Origin: Candidatus Harrisonbacteria bacterium RIFCSPLOWO2_01_FULL_44_18
GTDB taxonomy: Bacteria > Patescibacteriota > Minisyncoccia > UBA6257 > WO2-44-18
Assembly: GCA_001817915.1 (NCBI GenBank)
Contig: MHJJ01000005.1
Coordinates: forward strand, 1 to 33,430
Length of the DNA stretch: 33,430 nt
Direction of reading: 5' to 3'
The notes beneath the pieces were generated by a model that worked only from the letters and a program-made list of their open reading frames with translations, was not told where the DNA came from and did not search any database. The translations under genes were made by a program, and so were the position numbers. Positions 1 through 8,976 of this stretch are shown piece after piece. The first letter of the stretch is position 1. Every line of letters begins with the position of its first letter.

Positions 1-1100
1 ACTTCCACTACTGCTACCACCACTTTATTAGGAGCCCTAGGAGTCGGCACTTCCACTCCTGCGGAAAGATTAGCCACTGCCGGAAGACTCTATGTCGGCG
101 GCACTGGGACTTCCACGATTGAAAATAATCTTTTGGTGAGAAATGCTTTGCAAGTCGGGACAGGGTCGCTTTATTTGGATACCAACAGTTTAACTAATCT
201 CACCGGTAATTTAATTTTGCAAAAAACCGGAGGCAACAAAGTCGGAGTGGGAACCTCTACTCCTTTCGGCTTGCTTTCCGTTGAACACACCGCTGGGAAT
301 GTGGGATTTGTCGTGGGGTCTTCAACGGCAACAAGTTTTATAGTGGATGCGGCTGGCAATGTTGGTGTTGGGACGGCAAATCCCGGCAGTGCTTATGGAG
401 TTGTATCAAAGTTGGGTCTTTCGAATAGTGGGGAGCATACCTTTCTTGATATTAATGCACCGTCAGGTAAAATCGCTGCCGTATCATTTTCAAATGCGGG
501 TTCAGATCAGTGGTATATTAGTGGTCGAGGAACTTACGATACTCCTAATAATCGCTTAGCGATTGTAGACGCCAGCAGTGAGCGTATGACTATTTTGTCT
601 GGTGGCAATGTCGGCATCGGAGTGAGTAATCCTGCTTCGAAACTTCATGTTGCTAGCGGCAACACCACGTCGGCGACTGTAATATCAGCAAGCGATAGTG
701 CTGGGGATACAGGGGCATTCGTTGCTTTATGGTCGGGAGCCTCTGGCATATCAAATGCCCCGGCTATTATTTGGTCAGCCGGGGAAGATTTGCGCATTGG
801 TGGAGGTATAACCGACATTGATGGAGGAACTGGTTTCGTAGAAATGATGAGAATTACAGATGCCGGTCTCGTCGGCATCGGCACGACCACCCCTTATGCC
901 GCCCTGTCAGTAGTCGGCGCCAGTGGCGTGGTTGCCGAGGTTTATACCGCCACTTCAACTACTGCCACCACCACTTTACTAGGAGCCCTAGGAGTAGGTA
1001 CTTCCACTCCTGCTGAAAGATTAGCCACTGCCGGAAGACTCTATGTTGGCGGCGCCGGAACTTCCACGATTGAAAATAATTTGATTGTCAGAGGCGCCCT
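1..1100 (+). repeat. Two copies of a ~130-bp module in the giant gene (about 1-140 and 950-1095)
   Basis: Both copies encode TTLLGALGVGTSTPAERLAT followed by a GRLYVGG...TIENNL stretch and differ at few bases. The first is cut by the window edge, so more copies may lie upstream. Confidence 0.75.
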
Positions 1101-4100
1101 TCAAACAGGAGTCGGTTCTACTTACTTGGACACCAACGGCCTTCAAAGTCTTTCCGGTAACCTTACTGTCAAAGCTAGCGGCGCCAACAATCTCTTGCTC
1201 AACCCTACTGGCGGCTTTGTCGGCATTGGCACTACCTCGCCTACATATACTTTGGCTGTCCACAATACTACGCAAGTACCCGCCATCTCGCTATCCGCCA
1301 CTACATCAGTTTATTGGACTAAGCGAGGCGGCGATGCCGTCAATTCTTCTTGGGACGCGACTTATGGATATGTATCTACTATGACTACCTACAATGGCAA
1401 GCTTTACGCGGGGCTAGGTTATGGTGCCGGCCAGGGCGAGGTCTGGGAGTATAATTCTGCTTCTACCACCGTTTGGACCAAGGTAGGTGGCGACGCCGTC
1501 AATTCCTCGTGGGCCGCCGCGGCTGATGTTTTTTCTATGACCACTTACAATGGCAAGCTTTACGCGGGCCTAGGTTCTAGCGGTGCCGAGGTCTGGGAAT
1601 ACAATGGCTCAACCTGGACCCAGATTGGCGGCGACGCCGTCAATTCTTCCTGGGGCACGACTTATGAATATGTATATTCTATGACTACCTACAATGGCAA
1701 GCTTTACGCGGGTCTAGGTTATAGTACTGGCGAAGCCGAAGTTTGGGAATACAATGGTTCTGCTTGGACCCAAGTCGGCGGCGATGCTGTCAACTCCTCC
1801 TGGGCAGACGCTACTTATGGAACTGTATATTCTATGACTACCTACAATGGCAGACTCTACGCGGGGTTAGGAACTAGCGCCGGCGCCGCCGAAGTCTGGG
1901 AATACAACGGCTCCAGCTGGTCTAAAATTGGCGGCGACGCCGTCAATTCCTCTTGGGCTGACGCGACTTATGAATATGTACATTCTATGACTACCTATAA
2001 TGGCAGACTCTACGCGGGGTTAGCAAGTGGTGCCGGCGAGGCCGAAGTTTGGGAATATGATTCTGCTTCTACCACAGTTTGGACCAAGATAGGCGGCGAC
2101 GCCGTCAATTCTTCCTGGGCTGACGCGACTTATGAAATTGTATATCCTATGACTACCCACAATGGCAAGCTTTACGCGGGGTTAGGTGAAACCGCTGGCG
2201 ACGCCGAAGTCTGGGAATACAACGGTTCTGCCTGGACCAAGGTAGGCGGCGACGCCGTCAATTCTTCCTGGGCTGACGCGACTTATGAACGCGCATATTC
2301 AATGACTACCTATAATGGCAAGCTTTACGCGGGGTTAGGTTGGACTGCCGGCAACGCCGAAGTCTGGGAATACAATACTGATTCCATAGCCATCGCCAAA
2401 AGCGGCACGGGAATGACCCTCGGCAATTCTTTGACGCTAAGCCGAAACAACCGAGTGGGTATCGGCACTGATGACCCCCAATTTGATTTGGATGTTTATG
2501 GCAATTTCCGAGTCGGCGGCTCCACTATTGTAGCCACTTCAAGCCGTGTCGGTTTCGGCACTTCTACTCCCTGGGGATTGTTCTCAATTGAGTCAAGTGT
2601 TCAGACTAATAATCAAACACCAATTTTCGTAGTTTCTGATTTTGGTACTTCTACCCCGCAATTATTGGTTAGCGCCGCTGGCAATGTCGGCATCGGCACT
2701 ACTTCTCCCTATGCCCGACTCTCCGTAGTTGGTTCTACTGGTGTAGTTGCTCAACAATTCACCGCCACCTCTTCAAGCGCCACTTCCACCTTGCCTGTTA
2801 TCGCCGCTTTTGATCCCACCGGCAATGTCGGCAGTGCTCTAGGCCGTTTGATTATCAACGCCGCCACCACCACCGGCGAACTTTGGCTCAATCCATACGG
2901 CGGCAAAGTCCACATCGCTTCTTCTTCTCCTGATCAAGTTAATTTAGTAGCGGGTGGAGCAGGATTCAGCGTTTCTACTACGACGTATTTTGGAGGGAAT
3001 GTCGGAATAGGGACGACATCCCCGGCCTCCGGTCTTCTTTCTGTTGAAAACACAGGCAGTGGTTACAGTCTTTATGTAACTGATTCGGCATTAGATACTA
3101 GCCCATTTGTAATTGATGCCAGCGGCTACGTCGGGATAGGCACAAGTAACCCTCAAGATGTGCTTCACATCGGCAACGGATCTGATGCTCCTGCTTTTGG
3201 GTTCGTGGGGCAGAAAGTTTATATAACATTTAACGGCGAATCTGATTTGTTTATTCGAGATTCTACAAATAATGTAGAGGCTAGAATGACCGCGTACAGC
3301 GGAGGAGTAATACTCGGGTCAGTTACTAATCATAAAGTAGAATTTTATCAGAATAACGCGACTAAAATGGTTTTAGATACTGATGGGGAGTTCGGGATTG
3401 GCGTAGATCCCCCCACCGCGCAATTAGATGTCGTGACGGGTACGACAGGCGCCAGTAATTGGGCGGCCAGATTAACAAACTTGAACGCAACAAATCCCTG
3501 GGGACTTTTAATTAACACAGCTGCCAACTCTAACTCTATTTGGGGATTAGAGATTAGAAATAATACTAGTAGAACAGATTTTGTAGTAACTACTGCCGGC
3601 AACGTCGGTATTGGGACATCAACTCCTGGCACTACTTTAGCTGTCCAAGGATCAGCGGTTATCAATGGGCCTCTTACTACTTACAACACCCTGACTCTTT
3701 CTAGTTTGGTAGCCACAACTTCCGCCACTTCCACTTTCGCGGGACCGATTGCTTCAAACGCGAGTGATGGAAGATTGATAATCCACGGCGCCACCACCAC
3801 CGGCGAATTGTGGCTGAATCCGTATGGAGGAAAAGTTCATGTAGCCAGCTCAACCCCATCAGCCAATCTTCTCGCCAGCGGCGTAGGTTTCAGCGTTTCC
3901 ACAACGACGTATTTTGGCGCTAATGTGGGGATAGGGACGACTTCCCCCGGCGGGCTACTTTCCGTATCTGCAAACGGAACAGCACCTGCTTTTCTTTTAA
4001 ATCAAACTTCAACTGGGGACTTGCTTACGCTTCAAGATGGCGGTTCAACAGTTTTTGTGGTTAAAGATGGCGGCAACGTCGGCATCGGGACGGCAAACCC

Positions 4101-6711
4101 GGGGACCCTCTTGGACATTAAAGATACAACTACGGCGAATACAAGTGGTCAGAATATTTTGACGCTGCAATCGGATTATATTGGAGCTACTGTAGGAAGT
4201 GGGGGGAGGATTGTATTTAAATATCAAGGCGGAACTCAGGAAACGGCCGATATTAGAGCTTATACTTTTGGTACTGGTGCTACGGGACTTGCTTTCGGCA
4301 CGGGATTTAATGCAGTCACGACCAAAATGGTAATTAACAATGCTGGCAGTGTTGGCATTGGGACGACAGACCCTCAAGCGATTTTGGATGTGCAAGGAAC
4401 TGGGGCCGCGGGTTACACGGTTATGCGAATAAATAATGATCAAGTAGGAAACACACTCGGTTGGTATATGACTTTAGCAAGCGGTGCTAGCCCCGGAACA
4501 GCTAGGGGTTACTTCGGTGTAGGCAAACCAACTGGAGGAACTGCGACGATTTTTACTAATGAAACTGCTGATTCGGTTGGTTTACGCTCTGAAGGTTATT
4601 TATATTTAGGGAGTGGAAACGCCGCAGATATGACTATTGATACAAGCGGCAACGTCGGCATCGGCACTACTTCTCCTGGCACTTTGCTTTCAGTTGCCGG
4701 TTCAGCAGTCATCAATGGACCCACTACTTTATACAATTCGGTTACCTTACCTTCATTAGTAGCTACCACCACTGCCACTTCCACTTTTGCCGGACCGATT
4801 GCGTCAAATGCCTCCGATGGCAAACTAATTCTTCACGGAGCCACCACCACCGGCGAATTGTGGCTCAATCCTTATGGCGGCAAAGTCCACATCGCTTCTT
4901 CTTCTCCTGATCAAGTTAATTTAGTAGCGGGTGGAGTAGGATTCAGTGTTTCTACGACGACGTATTTTGGCAGTAATGTCGGAATTAGTACTACTACTCC
5001 ATGGGGCCGGCTCTCTGTCGAAATGGATACGACCAATCCTGCCTTCGTAGTATCTAATCAAGGCAGTTCTACTCCCGCTTTCTATATTGGGGGAGTTAAT
5101 GAAAATGGCCGAATCGGCATTGGGACGTCAAGTCCGAAAGTCACATTTTCAGTGGGAGGCGATTTTCTCGCGTCCTCAACCAGCGGGTTTATCGCGGCTG
5201 GCCAACAAGGAGTAATACAGGTAAATCCTGGTTTTGGGTCGACAGGGGTGATATTAAGAGCAGTTGGCACAACTCCGTATGTAATTGCGCAACTTGGAAC
5301 GACAAATGATACGAACAGCGCCTTTATCGTATACGATTCACTTGATAATGCCCGGTTTACGGTGTATGCGAATGGGAACGGCGTTTTCAGCGGCAATTGC
5401 AGCGATGCCGCCGCCGGCGGCGGATGTACTGCTGACTACGCTGAAGTATATCATCGCGACCCTGCCGATTTTATGGAAAAAGGCGACTTGCTTTCGTTAA
5501 ACCCCGCGACCGGCAAACTTGTTCGCGCTGATAAAAACAATTCCAATATTCTTGGCGTATTTTCTTCATCGCCCGGTTCTTTGATTGGGCAACGGAAGAA
5601 CTCAATATCGCTTGGCGTTGGCACGACCGTGCTTGATGATTTGGACCCCGATGAGATTCCGATTGCGCTTGTGGGGCGTGTTCCGCTTAAAGTCAATCTT
5701 GAAGGCGGTGAAATAAAAATCGGCGATCCGATTACAGTTTCTTCCGAATCGGGAATTGGCATGAAAGCCACTAAGGCGGGAAGGATCATCGGCTACGCGT
5801 TAGAGAATTACAATTTGGGGACATCGGAAGTCCAAAATATTGACGGCAATTCGGGGACTTCCGATGTCCAAAATATTGGCAAGATTTTAGTCTTCATTAA
5901 CCTAAGTTACTGGATGCCCGTTGAACTTGGAGACCAAGAAGACTTAGCGGCAGATTCTTCTGGTTTATTGGCCCAAGTTATTGATATAGTAGCTAACTGG
6001 CTGGAAAATGCTTTTGTGAAAATCAAGGAATTGGTGGTGGAGAAATTGAAAATTGGCAGTCCCGAAAAACCAACCGGCATCACTTTGTATGATAAATCCA
6101 CTGGCGAACCTTATTGTTTGGAAATCATAGGTGGCGCGCCTGTTTCCACGCCGGGCGAATGCGGGACATCGAATGTCGGGACTTCCGATGTCTCCCCGAC
6201 ATCCGATATCTCAAATATTGATGATTCTCCCGCCGAAAGCGGATCCGCCGAAGGCGGACAGATATCGGATGTCGAAAATATTGATACAATTGCCCCCACC
6301 ATCATCATTAACGGCGACAACCCAACCCAAATTGAAGTAGGTTCAAGCTATGTTGATCTCGGCGCGACTGTAACCGATTCCGATGGGGCAGGCAATGTCA
6401 ATGATAATCTAAGTATTTATTACCAAGTGGATGGTGTTTCGACCCCAAATGATGGCCGCGAACCCCCAGATGGTTCGGCAGGCTCACCACAAGGAATTGA
6501 CACCAGCATCCCCGCTACCCACACTATTACTTATACCGCCACCGACCAAGCCGGGAACACCGCTGCCGCCACGAGAGAAGTAATTGTTTTTGACCCGTAC
6601 GCGGGCGATAATTTGGGGACTTCCGATGTCCCAAATATTGACGCGAATTCACAGGACATCGGAAGTCCAAATATTGATTCCGAGCTTCCGCCAGAAGAAC
6701 CGTCTTTGTAA
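1..6711 (+). CDS. Giant repeat surface protein (5' end outside the window)
   Basis: The frame is open from base 1, so the true start lies upstream; 2236 residues are visible. Numbered from base 1, it holds many short repeats of the form GNVGIGTTSP followed by an LSV strand, as in phage-fibre-like and CPR surface proteins. A block of seven near-identical ~50-residue repeats (about 439-792, WxxxGGDAVNSSW...YNGKLYAGL...AEVWEYN) looks like a beta-propeller. A GELWLNPYGGKVH module occurs three times. ADYAE at about 1811 opens a domain resembling the intramolecular chaperone/autocleavage domains of tail appendages. A helical segment (about 1990-2020), a GITLYD/TGEPYC motif and a DUF5011-like Ig domain (about 2097-2198) follow. 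No C-terminal anchor is visible. Near the end, short GTSDVxNID peptides are encoded by palindromic DNA repeats. A role in surface display or attachment is inferred from architecture, not shown. Confidence 0.85.
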   Translation, partial: TSTTATTTLLGALGVGTSTPAERLATAGRLYVGGTGTSTIENNLLVRNALQVGTGSLYLDTNSLTNLTGNLILQKTGGNKVGVGTSTPFGLLSVEHTAGNVGFVVGSSTATSFIVDAAGNVGVGTANPGSAYGVVSKLGLSNSGEHTFLDINAPSGKIAAVSFSNAGSDQWYISGRGTYDTPNNRLAIVDASSERMTILSGGNVGIGVSNPASKLHVASGNTTSATVISASDSAGDTGAFVALWSGASGISNAPAIIWSAGEDLRIGGGITDIDGGTGFVEMMRITDAGLVGIGTTTPYAALSVVGASGVVAEVYTATSTTATTTLLGALGVGTSTPAERLATAGRLYVGGAGTSTIENNLIVRGALQTGVGSTYLDTNGLQSLSGNLTVKASGANNLLLNPTGGFVGIGTTSPTYTLAVHNTTQVPAISLSATTSVYWTKRGGDAVNSSWDATYGYVSTMTTYNGKLYAGLGYGAGQGEVWEYNSASTTVWTKVGGDAVNSSWAAAADVFSMTTYNGKLYAGLGSSGAEVWEYNGSTWTQIGGDAVNSSWGTTYEYVYSMTTYNGKLYAGLGYSTGEAEVWEYNGSAWTQVGGDAVNSSWADATYGTVYSMTTYNGRLYAGLGTSAGAAEVWEYNGSSWSKIGGDAVNSSWADATYEYVHSMTTYNGRLYAGLASGAGEAEVWEYDSASTTVWTKIGGDAVNSSWADATYEIVYPMTTHNGKLYAGLGETAGDAEVWEYNGSAWTKVGGDAVNSSWADATYERAYSMTTYNGKLYAGLGWTAGNAEVWEYNTDSIAIAKSGTGMTLGNSLTLSRNNRVGIGTDDPQFDLDVYGNFRVGGSTIVATSSRVGFGTSTPWGLFSIESSVQTNNQTPIFVVSDFGTSTPQLLVSAAGNVGIGTTSPYARLSVVGSTGVVAQQFTATSSSATSTLPVIAAFDPTGNVGSALGRLIINAATTTGELWLNPYGGKVHIASSSPDQVNLVAGGAGFSVSTTTYFGGNVGIGTTSPASGLLSVENTGSGYSLYVTDSALDTSPFVIDASGYVGIGTSNPQDVLHIGNGSDAPAFGFVGQKVYITFNGESDLFIRDSTNNVEARMTAYSGGVILGSVTNHKVEFYQNNATKMVLDTDGEFGIGVDPPTAQLDVVTGTTGASNWAARLTNLNATNPWGLLINTAANSNSIWGLEIRNNTSRTDFVVTTAGNVGIGTSTPGTTLAVQGSAVINGPLTTYNTLTLSSLVATTSATSTFAGPIASNASDGRLIIHGATTTGELWLNPYGGKVHVASSTPSANLLASGVGFSVSTTTYFGANVGIGTTSPGGLLSVSANGTAPAFLLNQTSTGDLLTLQDGGSTVFVVKDGGNVGIGTANPGTLLDIKDTTTANTSGQNILTLQSDYIGATVGSGGRIVFKYQGGTQETADIRAYTFGTGATGLAFGTGFNAVTTKMVINNAGSVGIGTTDPQAILDVQGTGAAGYTVMRINNDQVGNTLGWYMTLASGASPGTARGYFGVGKPTGGTATIFTNETADSVGLRSEGYLYLGSGNAADMTIDTSGNVGIGTTSPGTLLSVAGSAVINGPTTLYNSVTLPSLVATTTATSTFAGPIASNASDGKLILHGATTTGELWLNPYGGKVHIASSSPDQVNLVAGGVGFSVSTTTYFGSNVGISTTTPWGRLSVEMDTTNPAFVVSNQGSSTPAFYIGGVNENGRIGIGTSSPKVTFSVGGDFLASSTSGFIAAGQQGVIQVNPGFGSTGVILRAVGTTPYVIAQLGTTNDTNSAFIVYDSLDNARFTVYANGNGVFSGNCSDAAAGGGCTADYAEVYHRDPADFMEKGDLLSLNPATGKLVRADKNNSNILGVFSSSPGSLIGQRKNSISLGVGTTVLDDLDPDEIPIALVGRVPLKVNLEGGEIKIGDPITVSSESGIGMKATKAGRIIGYALENYNLGTSEVQNIDGNSGTSDVQNIGKILVFINLSYWMPVELGDQEDLAADSSGLLAQVIDIVANWLENAFVKIKELVVEKLKIGSPEKPTGITLYDKSTGEPYCLEIIGGAPVSTPGECGTSNVGTSDVSPTSDISNIDDSPAESGSAEGGQISDVENIDTIAPTIIINGDNPTQIEVGSSYVDLGATVTDSDGAGNVNDNLSIYYQVDGVSTPNDGREPPDGSAGSPQGIDTSIPATHTITYTATDQAGNTAAATREVIVFDPYAGDNLGTSDVPNIDANSQDIGSPNIDSELPPEEPSL
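1315..2376 (+). repeat. Seven tandem ~150-bp propeller-like repeats inside the giant gene
   Basis: Seven units of about 50 codons follow one another without gaps. Each begins with Trp, then GGDAVNSSW, an MTTYNGKLYAGL strand and AEVWEYN. DNA identity between units is high, including silent positions, which points to recent amplification or gene conversion. Seven is the commonest blade number of closed beta-propellers, so the block could form a complete one. Confidence 0.85.
2863..5000 (+). repeat. GELWLNPYGGKVH module, three dispersed copies
   Basis: Copies start near 2863, 3790 and 4840. The second and third share a longer upstream block (from about 3600 and 4650) that includes SAVINGP and FAGPIASNASDG. 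Long in-gene DNA repeats like these are substrates for recombination and can also collapse in assembly. Confidence 0.75.
5819..5878. repeat. In-gene palindromic repeat, AAATATTG family
   Basis: A 15-base arm GGACATCGGAAGTCC (5819-5833) and its perfect inverse GGACTTCCGATGTCC (5855-5869) are each followed by AAAATATTG. In frame they encode peptides of the GTSDVQNI type. Related palindromes lie at 6197-6274, 6617-6668 and, between genes, at 8996-9037 and 15149-15190. Confidence 0.75.
6197..6274. repeat. In-gene nested palindromes of two families
   Basis: Outer arms CGACATCCGATATCT (6197-6211) and AGATATCGGATGTCG (6260-6274) are exact inverses. Each is followed by AAATATTG or AAAATATTG. A second palindrome type, GGATCCGCC-gaa-GGCGGA, sits in the loop near 6241-6258. 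Confidence 0.7.
6617..6668. repeat. In-gene palindromic repeat near the 3' end of the giant gene
   Basis: GGACTTCCGATGTCC (6617-6631) and GGACATCGGAAGTCC (6654-6668) are exact inverses, each followed by CAAATATTG or AAATATTG. The arms are the same as at 5819-5869 but in the opposite order. Confidence 0.75.
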
Positions 6712-6766
6712 TCGCGCTTTGAGCGCCGCCGAGATTCTGGAATTATATAATTCCGCCAAACGATAA
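6701..6766 (+). pseudogene. LamG-domain C-terminal relic (frame 2)
   Basis: In frame 2, overlapping the end of the giant gene, the reading NRALSAAEILELYNSAKR-stop matches the usual end of bacterial LamG/concanavalin-like repeats (YNRALSAAEI...). No in-frame domain body precedes it, so it is read as a leftover of a degraded or recombined surface-protein gene. It could also be the former C-terminus of the giant protein, separated by a frameshift. Confidence 0.55.
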
Positions 6767-6773
6767 CACAATA

Positions 6774-6805
6774 ACATCCTTACAAACTTGAGAATGTAAG
6801 GATGT
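6774..6805. other. 11-bp perfect hairpin after the giant gene
   Basis: ACATCCTTACA (6774-6784) pairs perfectly with TGTAAGGATGT (6795-6805). Only ATTTACG follows, so this is at best a weak terminator on the plus strand. Confidence 0.5.
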
Positions 6806-6868
6806 ATTTACGAGTTTACGAGGCGAGATTTTGTAAAGAACACCTTAATAGCGCTTGTAGGGTAGGTG

Positions 6869-6883
6869 TGCTATATTAATTAA
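6869..6883 (+). promoter_or_regulatory. Extended -10 promoter placing the start site at the ATG
   Basis: TGC-TATATT has its hexamer at 6872-6877. Exactly six bases separate it from ATG 6884, so the mRNA would begin at or next to the start codon. No convincing -35 box is seen. Confidence 0.55.
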
Positions 6884-7183
6884 ATGACCAAGCAAAGCAA
6901 AGATAAAAAAATAGAAGAAAGGTACTTTGGTGTGATTTTGGAAAACATGGATTCGAAATTAGATTTGCTTGTAGAGGGGCGCCAAGTTTCAGATAAGAAA
7001 ATAGATAGAGTGGACGGAAAAGTTGATGATTTCAGAAAGGAAGTTGATTATAAATTTGAAGTTGTTTTTGATGAGCTGAGAATTATCCGGAACGAATTGA
7101 AAGAAAAAGTAGGCCGTGAAGAATTCGCTCTACTAGAAAAGAAGGTCTTGAAATTAGAAAAAGTAATCAATAGACAAAATTAA
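6884..7183 (+). CDS. Small charged coiled-coil protein
   Basis: 99 residues, rich in Lys, Glu and Asp, with heptad-like spacing of Leu/Ile/Val/Phe from about residue 20 to the end (for example DDFRKEVDYKFEVVFDEL and LLEKKVLKLEKVI). There is no signal peptide and no membrane segment, so it should be cytoplasmic. A six-base gap from an extended -10 box to the ATG suggests a leaderless transcript. It lies between two LamG relics, as if inserted into, or spared within, a decaying surface-protein locus. Similar short coiled-coil proteins of unknown role are common in CPR genomes. I cannot assign a function. Confidence 0.6.
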   Translation: MTKQSKDKKIEERYFGVILENMDSKLDLLVEGRQVSDKKIDRVDGKVDDFRKEVDYKFEVVFDELRIIRNELKEKVGREEFALLEKKVLKLEKVINRQN

Positions 7184-7252
7184 TTCTCTGGCCCCATTGA
7201 TGAAGTCCGCGTCTATAACCGCGCCTTGAGCGCCGCTTATGAATCATCTTAA
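7184..7252 (+). pseudogene. LamG-domain relic running into the AI-2E gene start
   Basis: Right after the stop of the coiled-coil gene the same frame reads FSGPIDEVRVYNRALSAAYESS-stop. This is the typical ending of a LamG repeat (IDEVRVYNRALSAAE...). The next gene's ATG (7239) lies inside this relic in another frame. Confidence 0.65.
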
Positions 7253-8288
7253 ATCTCAACTTTATTTTTTTCTGATTTTGCTTTTCGGGCTGCTCTGGCT
7301 TAGTTTTTTAGTTTTTCGGCCTTATTTTAATGTTCTTGTTTTTGCCGCGGCCTTCGCGGTGGTTTTTCACCCGCTTTATGACAAAATTTTAGAACGGTTG
7401 AAAAATCGAGCCGGTCTGGCCGCGTTTTTAACAACGGTTATCGTTATAGCCGTTGTCATAGTTCCGTTGGTCTTTTTCGGCTATTTAGCTTTTCAAGAAG
7501 TTAAGCAGATATACGCGCAAGCGGCAGGAAACGGACAAATCTTTTATTTATCAACGGTTTTTACGGCATTACAAGAGAAATTTCCGAATGTCATTCCGAA
7601 CATTTCAGAAAATTTTTCTCAATACGCGCGGCAAATTTTATCTTTCTTGTTCAACAATTTAGGCCCGATTTTTTCAAAAGTTTCCCAGGGCATCATCGGC
7701 ATTTTTTTGGCCGCTCTGGCATTTTATTATCTTTTGAAAGACGGCCCCAAACTTAAAGAAGCTTTGATAAAATTCAGTCCTTTGAGCGACAGCTATGATC
7801 GGGATATTTTCGATAAGCTGCGAGCGGCGGTAAATTCAGTCATTAAAGGAAGTCTATTGGTGGCTTTAGCGCAGGGCATATTAACCGGCGTTGGACTTGC
7901 CATTTTTGCCGTTCCCAGTCCGGCTCTTTGGGGAATGGTGGCGGTAGTCGCATCGCTTATTCCGGCGATTGGCGCGGGGGTCATTATTTTGCCGGCCGCC
8001 ATCTATCTTTTTATTGCCAGCGGCCCTATTTTTGGTTTGGGAATTTTACTTTGGGGAGCGTTGATTGTCGGCCTTATTGATAATTTATTGCGTCCAAAAT
8101 TGATTGAGCGAGGCATTCACATCCATCCGCTTCTTATACTTTTTTCGGTTTTGGGCGGCATTGGCTTTTTCGGCGTAACCGGATTTTTACTCGGTCCGCT
8201 TATATTGAGTTTGTTATTCGCGCTTTTGGACATTTATCCTATACTGATAGAGAAACATAAGCTTGATAACGAAAATAGCAATACATGA
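7239..8288 (+). CDS. AI-2E/PerM family membrane transporter
   Basis: 349 residues, close to the usual length of the AI-2E (UPF0118/PerM) family. It has N-terminal hydrophobic segments (about 8-50), a further one near 65-90, a polar middle with the ISENFSQYARQ stretch, and a hydrophobic C-terminal half. The conserved family signature is seen near residues 275-290 (LIVGLIDNLLRPKLI). Members are multi-pass inner-membrane proteins implicated in export of small molecules or ions; the substrate here is unknown. The start lies within a LamG relic and has no clear ribosome-binding site, so transcription signals may derive from the earlier locus. It overlaps a 25-codon ORF by ATGA. Confidence 0.85.
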   Translation: MNHLKSQLYFFLILLFGLLWLSFLVFRPYFNVLVFAAAFAVVFHPLYDKILERLKNRAGLAAFLTTVIVIAVVIVPLVFFGYLAFQEVKQIYAQAAGNGQIFYLSTVFTALQEKFPNVIPNISENFSQYARQILSFLFNNLGPIFSKVSQGIIGIFLAALAFYYLLKDGPKLKEALIKFSPLSDSYDRDIFDKLRAAVNSVIKGSLLVALAQGILTGVGLAIFAVPSPALWGMVAVVASLIPAIGAGVIILPAAIYLFIASGPIFGLGILLWGALIVGLIDNLLRPKLIERGIHIHPLLILFSVLGGIGFFGVTGFLLGPLILSLLFALLDIYPILIEKHKLDNENSNT

Positions 8289-8362
8289 AGAAAATTTTCG
8301 GCATAATCGTAATTTCTTTTATTATTTTATCGTTTGTTTTGTCTTTGCTGCCGATTTTTTAA
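8285..8362 (+). CDS. 25-residue single-membrane-span peptide (tentative)
   Basis: An ATG overlapping the stop of the transporter gene (ATGA at 8285-8288) opens a 25-codon frame: two lysines, then an unbroken hydrophobic stretch (FGIIVISFIILSFVLSLLPIF). The ATGA overlap is typical of translational coupling. It could be a genuine membrane microprotein or the truncated start of a lost membrane gene. Length alone gives no statistical support. Confidence 0.35.
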   Translation: MKKIFGIIVISFIILSFVLSLLPIF

Positions 8363-8405
8363 TCTCACGAGATTTTTTTCGTGGTGGCCGCAAAATGAGA
8401 CAGCT

Positions 8406-8969
8406 ATGACTAATTCGAAAGAGCTTAAAGGTCACCTAGTAAAGAATTTGATAATTCTTGCTATCAGTGTCAGTGTGGCTATTTTTTTGGCAAAGACTGG
8501 AATTTTTGAAAATATCCTGGGAACATCAAAAAGCGTTAGATTTTTTGGCAGCTTCATCGCCGGTTTATTTTTTACTTCAGTTTTGACAGTCGGTCCGGCG
8601 ACTGTCGCGTTGGGAGAATTGGCTCAAATGAATTCAGTATTTTCAGCGGCGCTTATCGGAGCTATCGGTTCGGTAATGGGCGATCTGATCATTTTTAGAT
8701 TCGCGAAAGATCGCATTACCGATGATTTTGTCGCGCTTTTTGAAAGGCCTAAGGTTCAGAGATTGGTTCATCTTTTGAGACTTGAAATTTTCCGGTGGCT
8801 GCTGCCCCTTATCGGCGCCTTAATTATAGCTTCGCCGCTGCCGGATGAAATCGGACTAGCAATGATGGGTCTTTCAAAAATCAGAACCAGCCGCTTTATT
8901 CTTTTATCTTATGTTTTAAACTTTGTCGGGATTCTAGCCGTTGGTCTTGTCGCTAAGGGATTAATGTAG
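8406..8969 (+). CDS. Multi-pass membrane protein, DedA/VTT-like (tentative)
   Basis: 187 residues from ATG 8406; an in-frame upstream ATG at 8334 would add an unlikely Cys/Phe/Trp-rich leader. Hydrophobic segments are at about 14-33, 45-67, 73-93, 128-148 and 160-185. The stretch IASPLPDEIGLAMMGLSKI, followed by a final transmembrane helix, resembles the C-terminal part of DedA/VTT (SNARE-associated) proteins, where acidic and Pro residues line a re-entrant loop. The similarity is from memory and partial: the usual N-terminal E/F-x3-P features are not evident. Function unknown; possibly lipid transport or turnover if the family link holds. Confidence 0.6.
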   Translation: MTNSKELKGHLVKNLIILAISVSVAIFLAKTGIFENILGTSKSVRFFGSFIAGLFFTSVLTVGPATVALGELAQMNSVFSAALIGAIGSVMGDLIIFRFAKDRITDDFVALFERPKVQRLVHLLRLEIFRWLLPLIGALIIASPLPDEIGLAMMGLSKIRTSRFILLSYVLNFVGILAVGLVAKGLM

Positions 8970-8976
8970 GAGGAAG

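Noticed and set aside
1315-2376. CRISPR or satellite array in the seven ~150-bp repeats
   Set aside because: The repeats are in frame and coding, with amino-acid conservation exceeding base conservation at variable positions.
4045-4443. 132-codon minus-strand ORF inside the giant gene
   Set aside because: Arises from repeat-rich codon use on the plus strand; Ser/Arg-rich and motif-free.
8334-8405. Upstream ATG for the membrane protein at 8406
   Set aside because: The added residues are Cys/Phe/Trp-rich and overlap the 25-codon ORF; ATG 8406 gives a more normal membrane-protein N-terminus.
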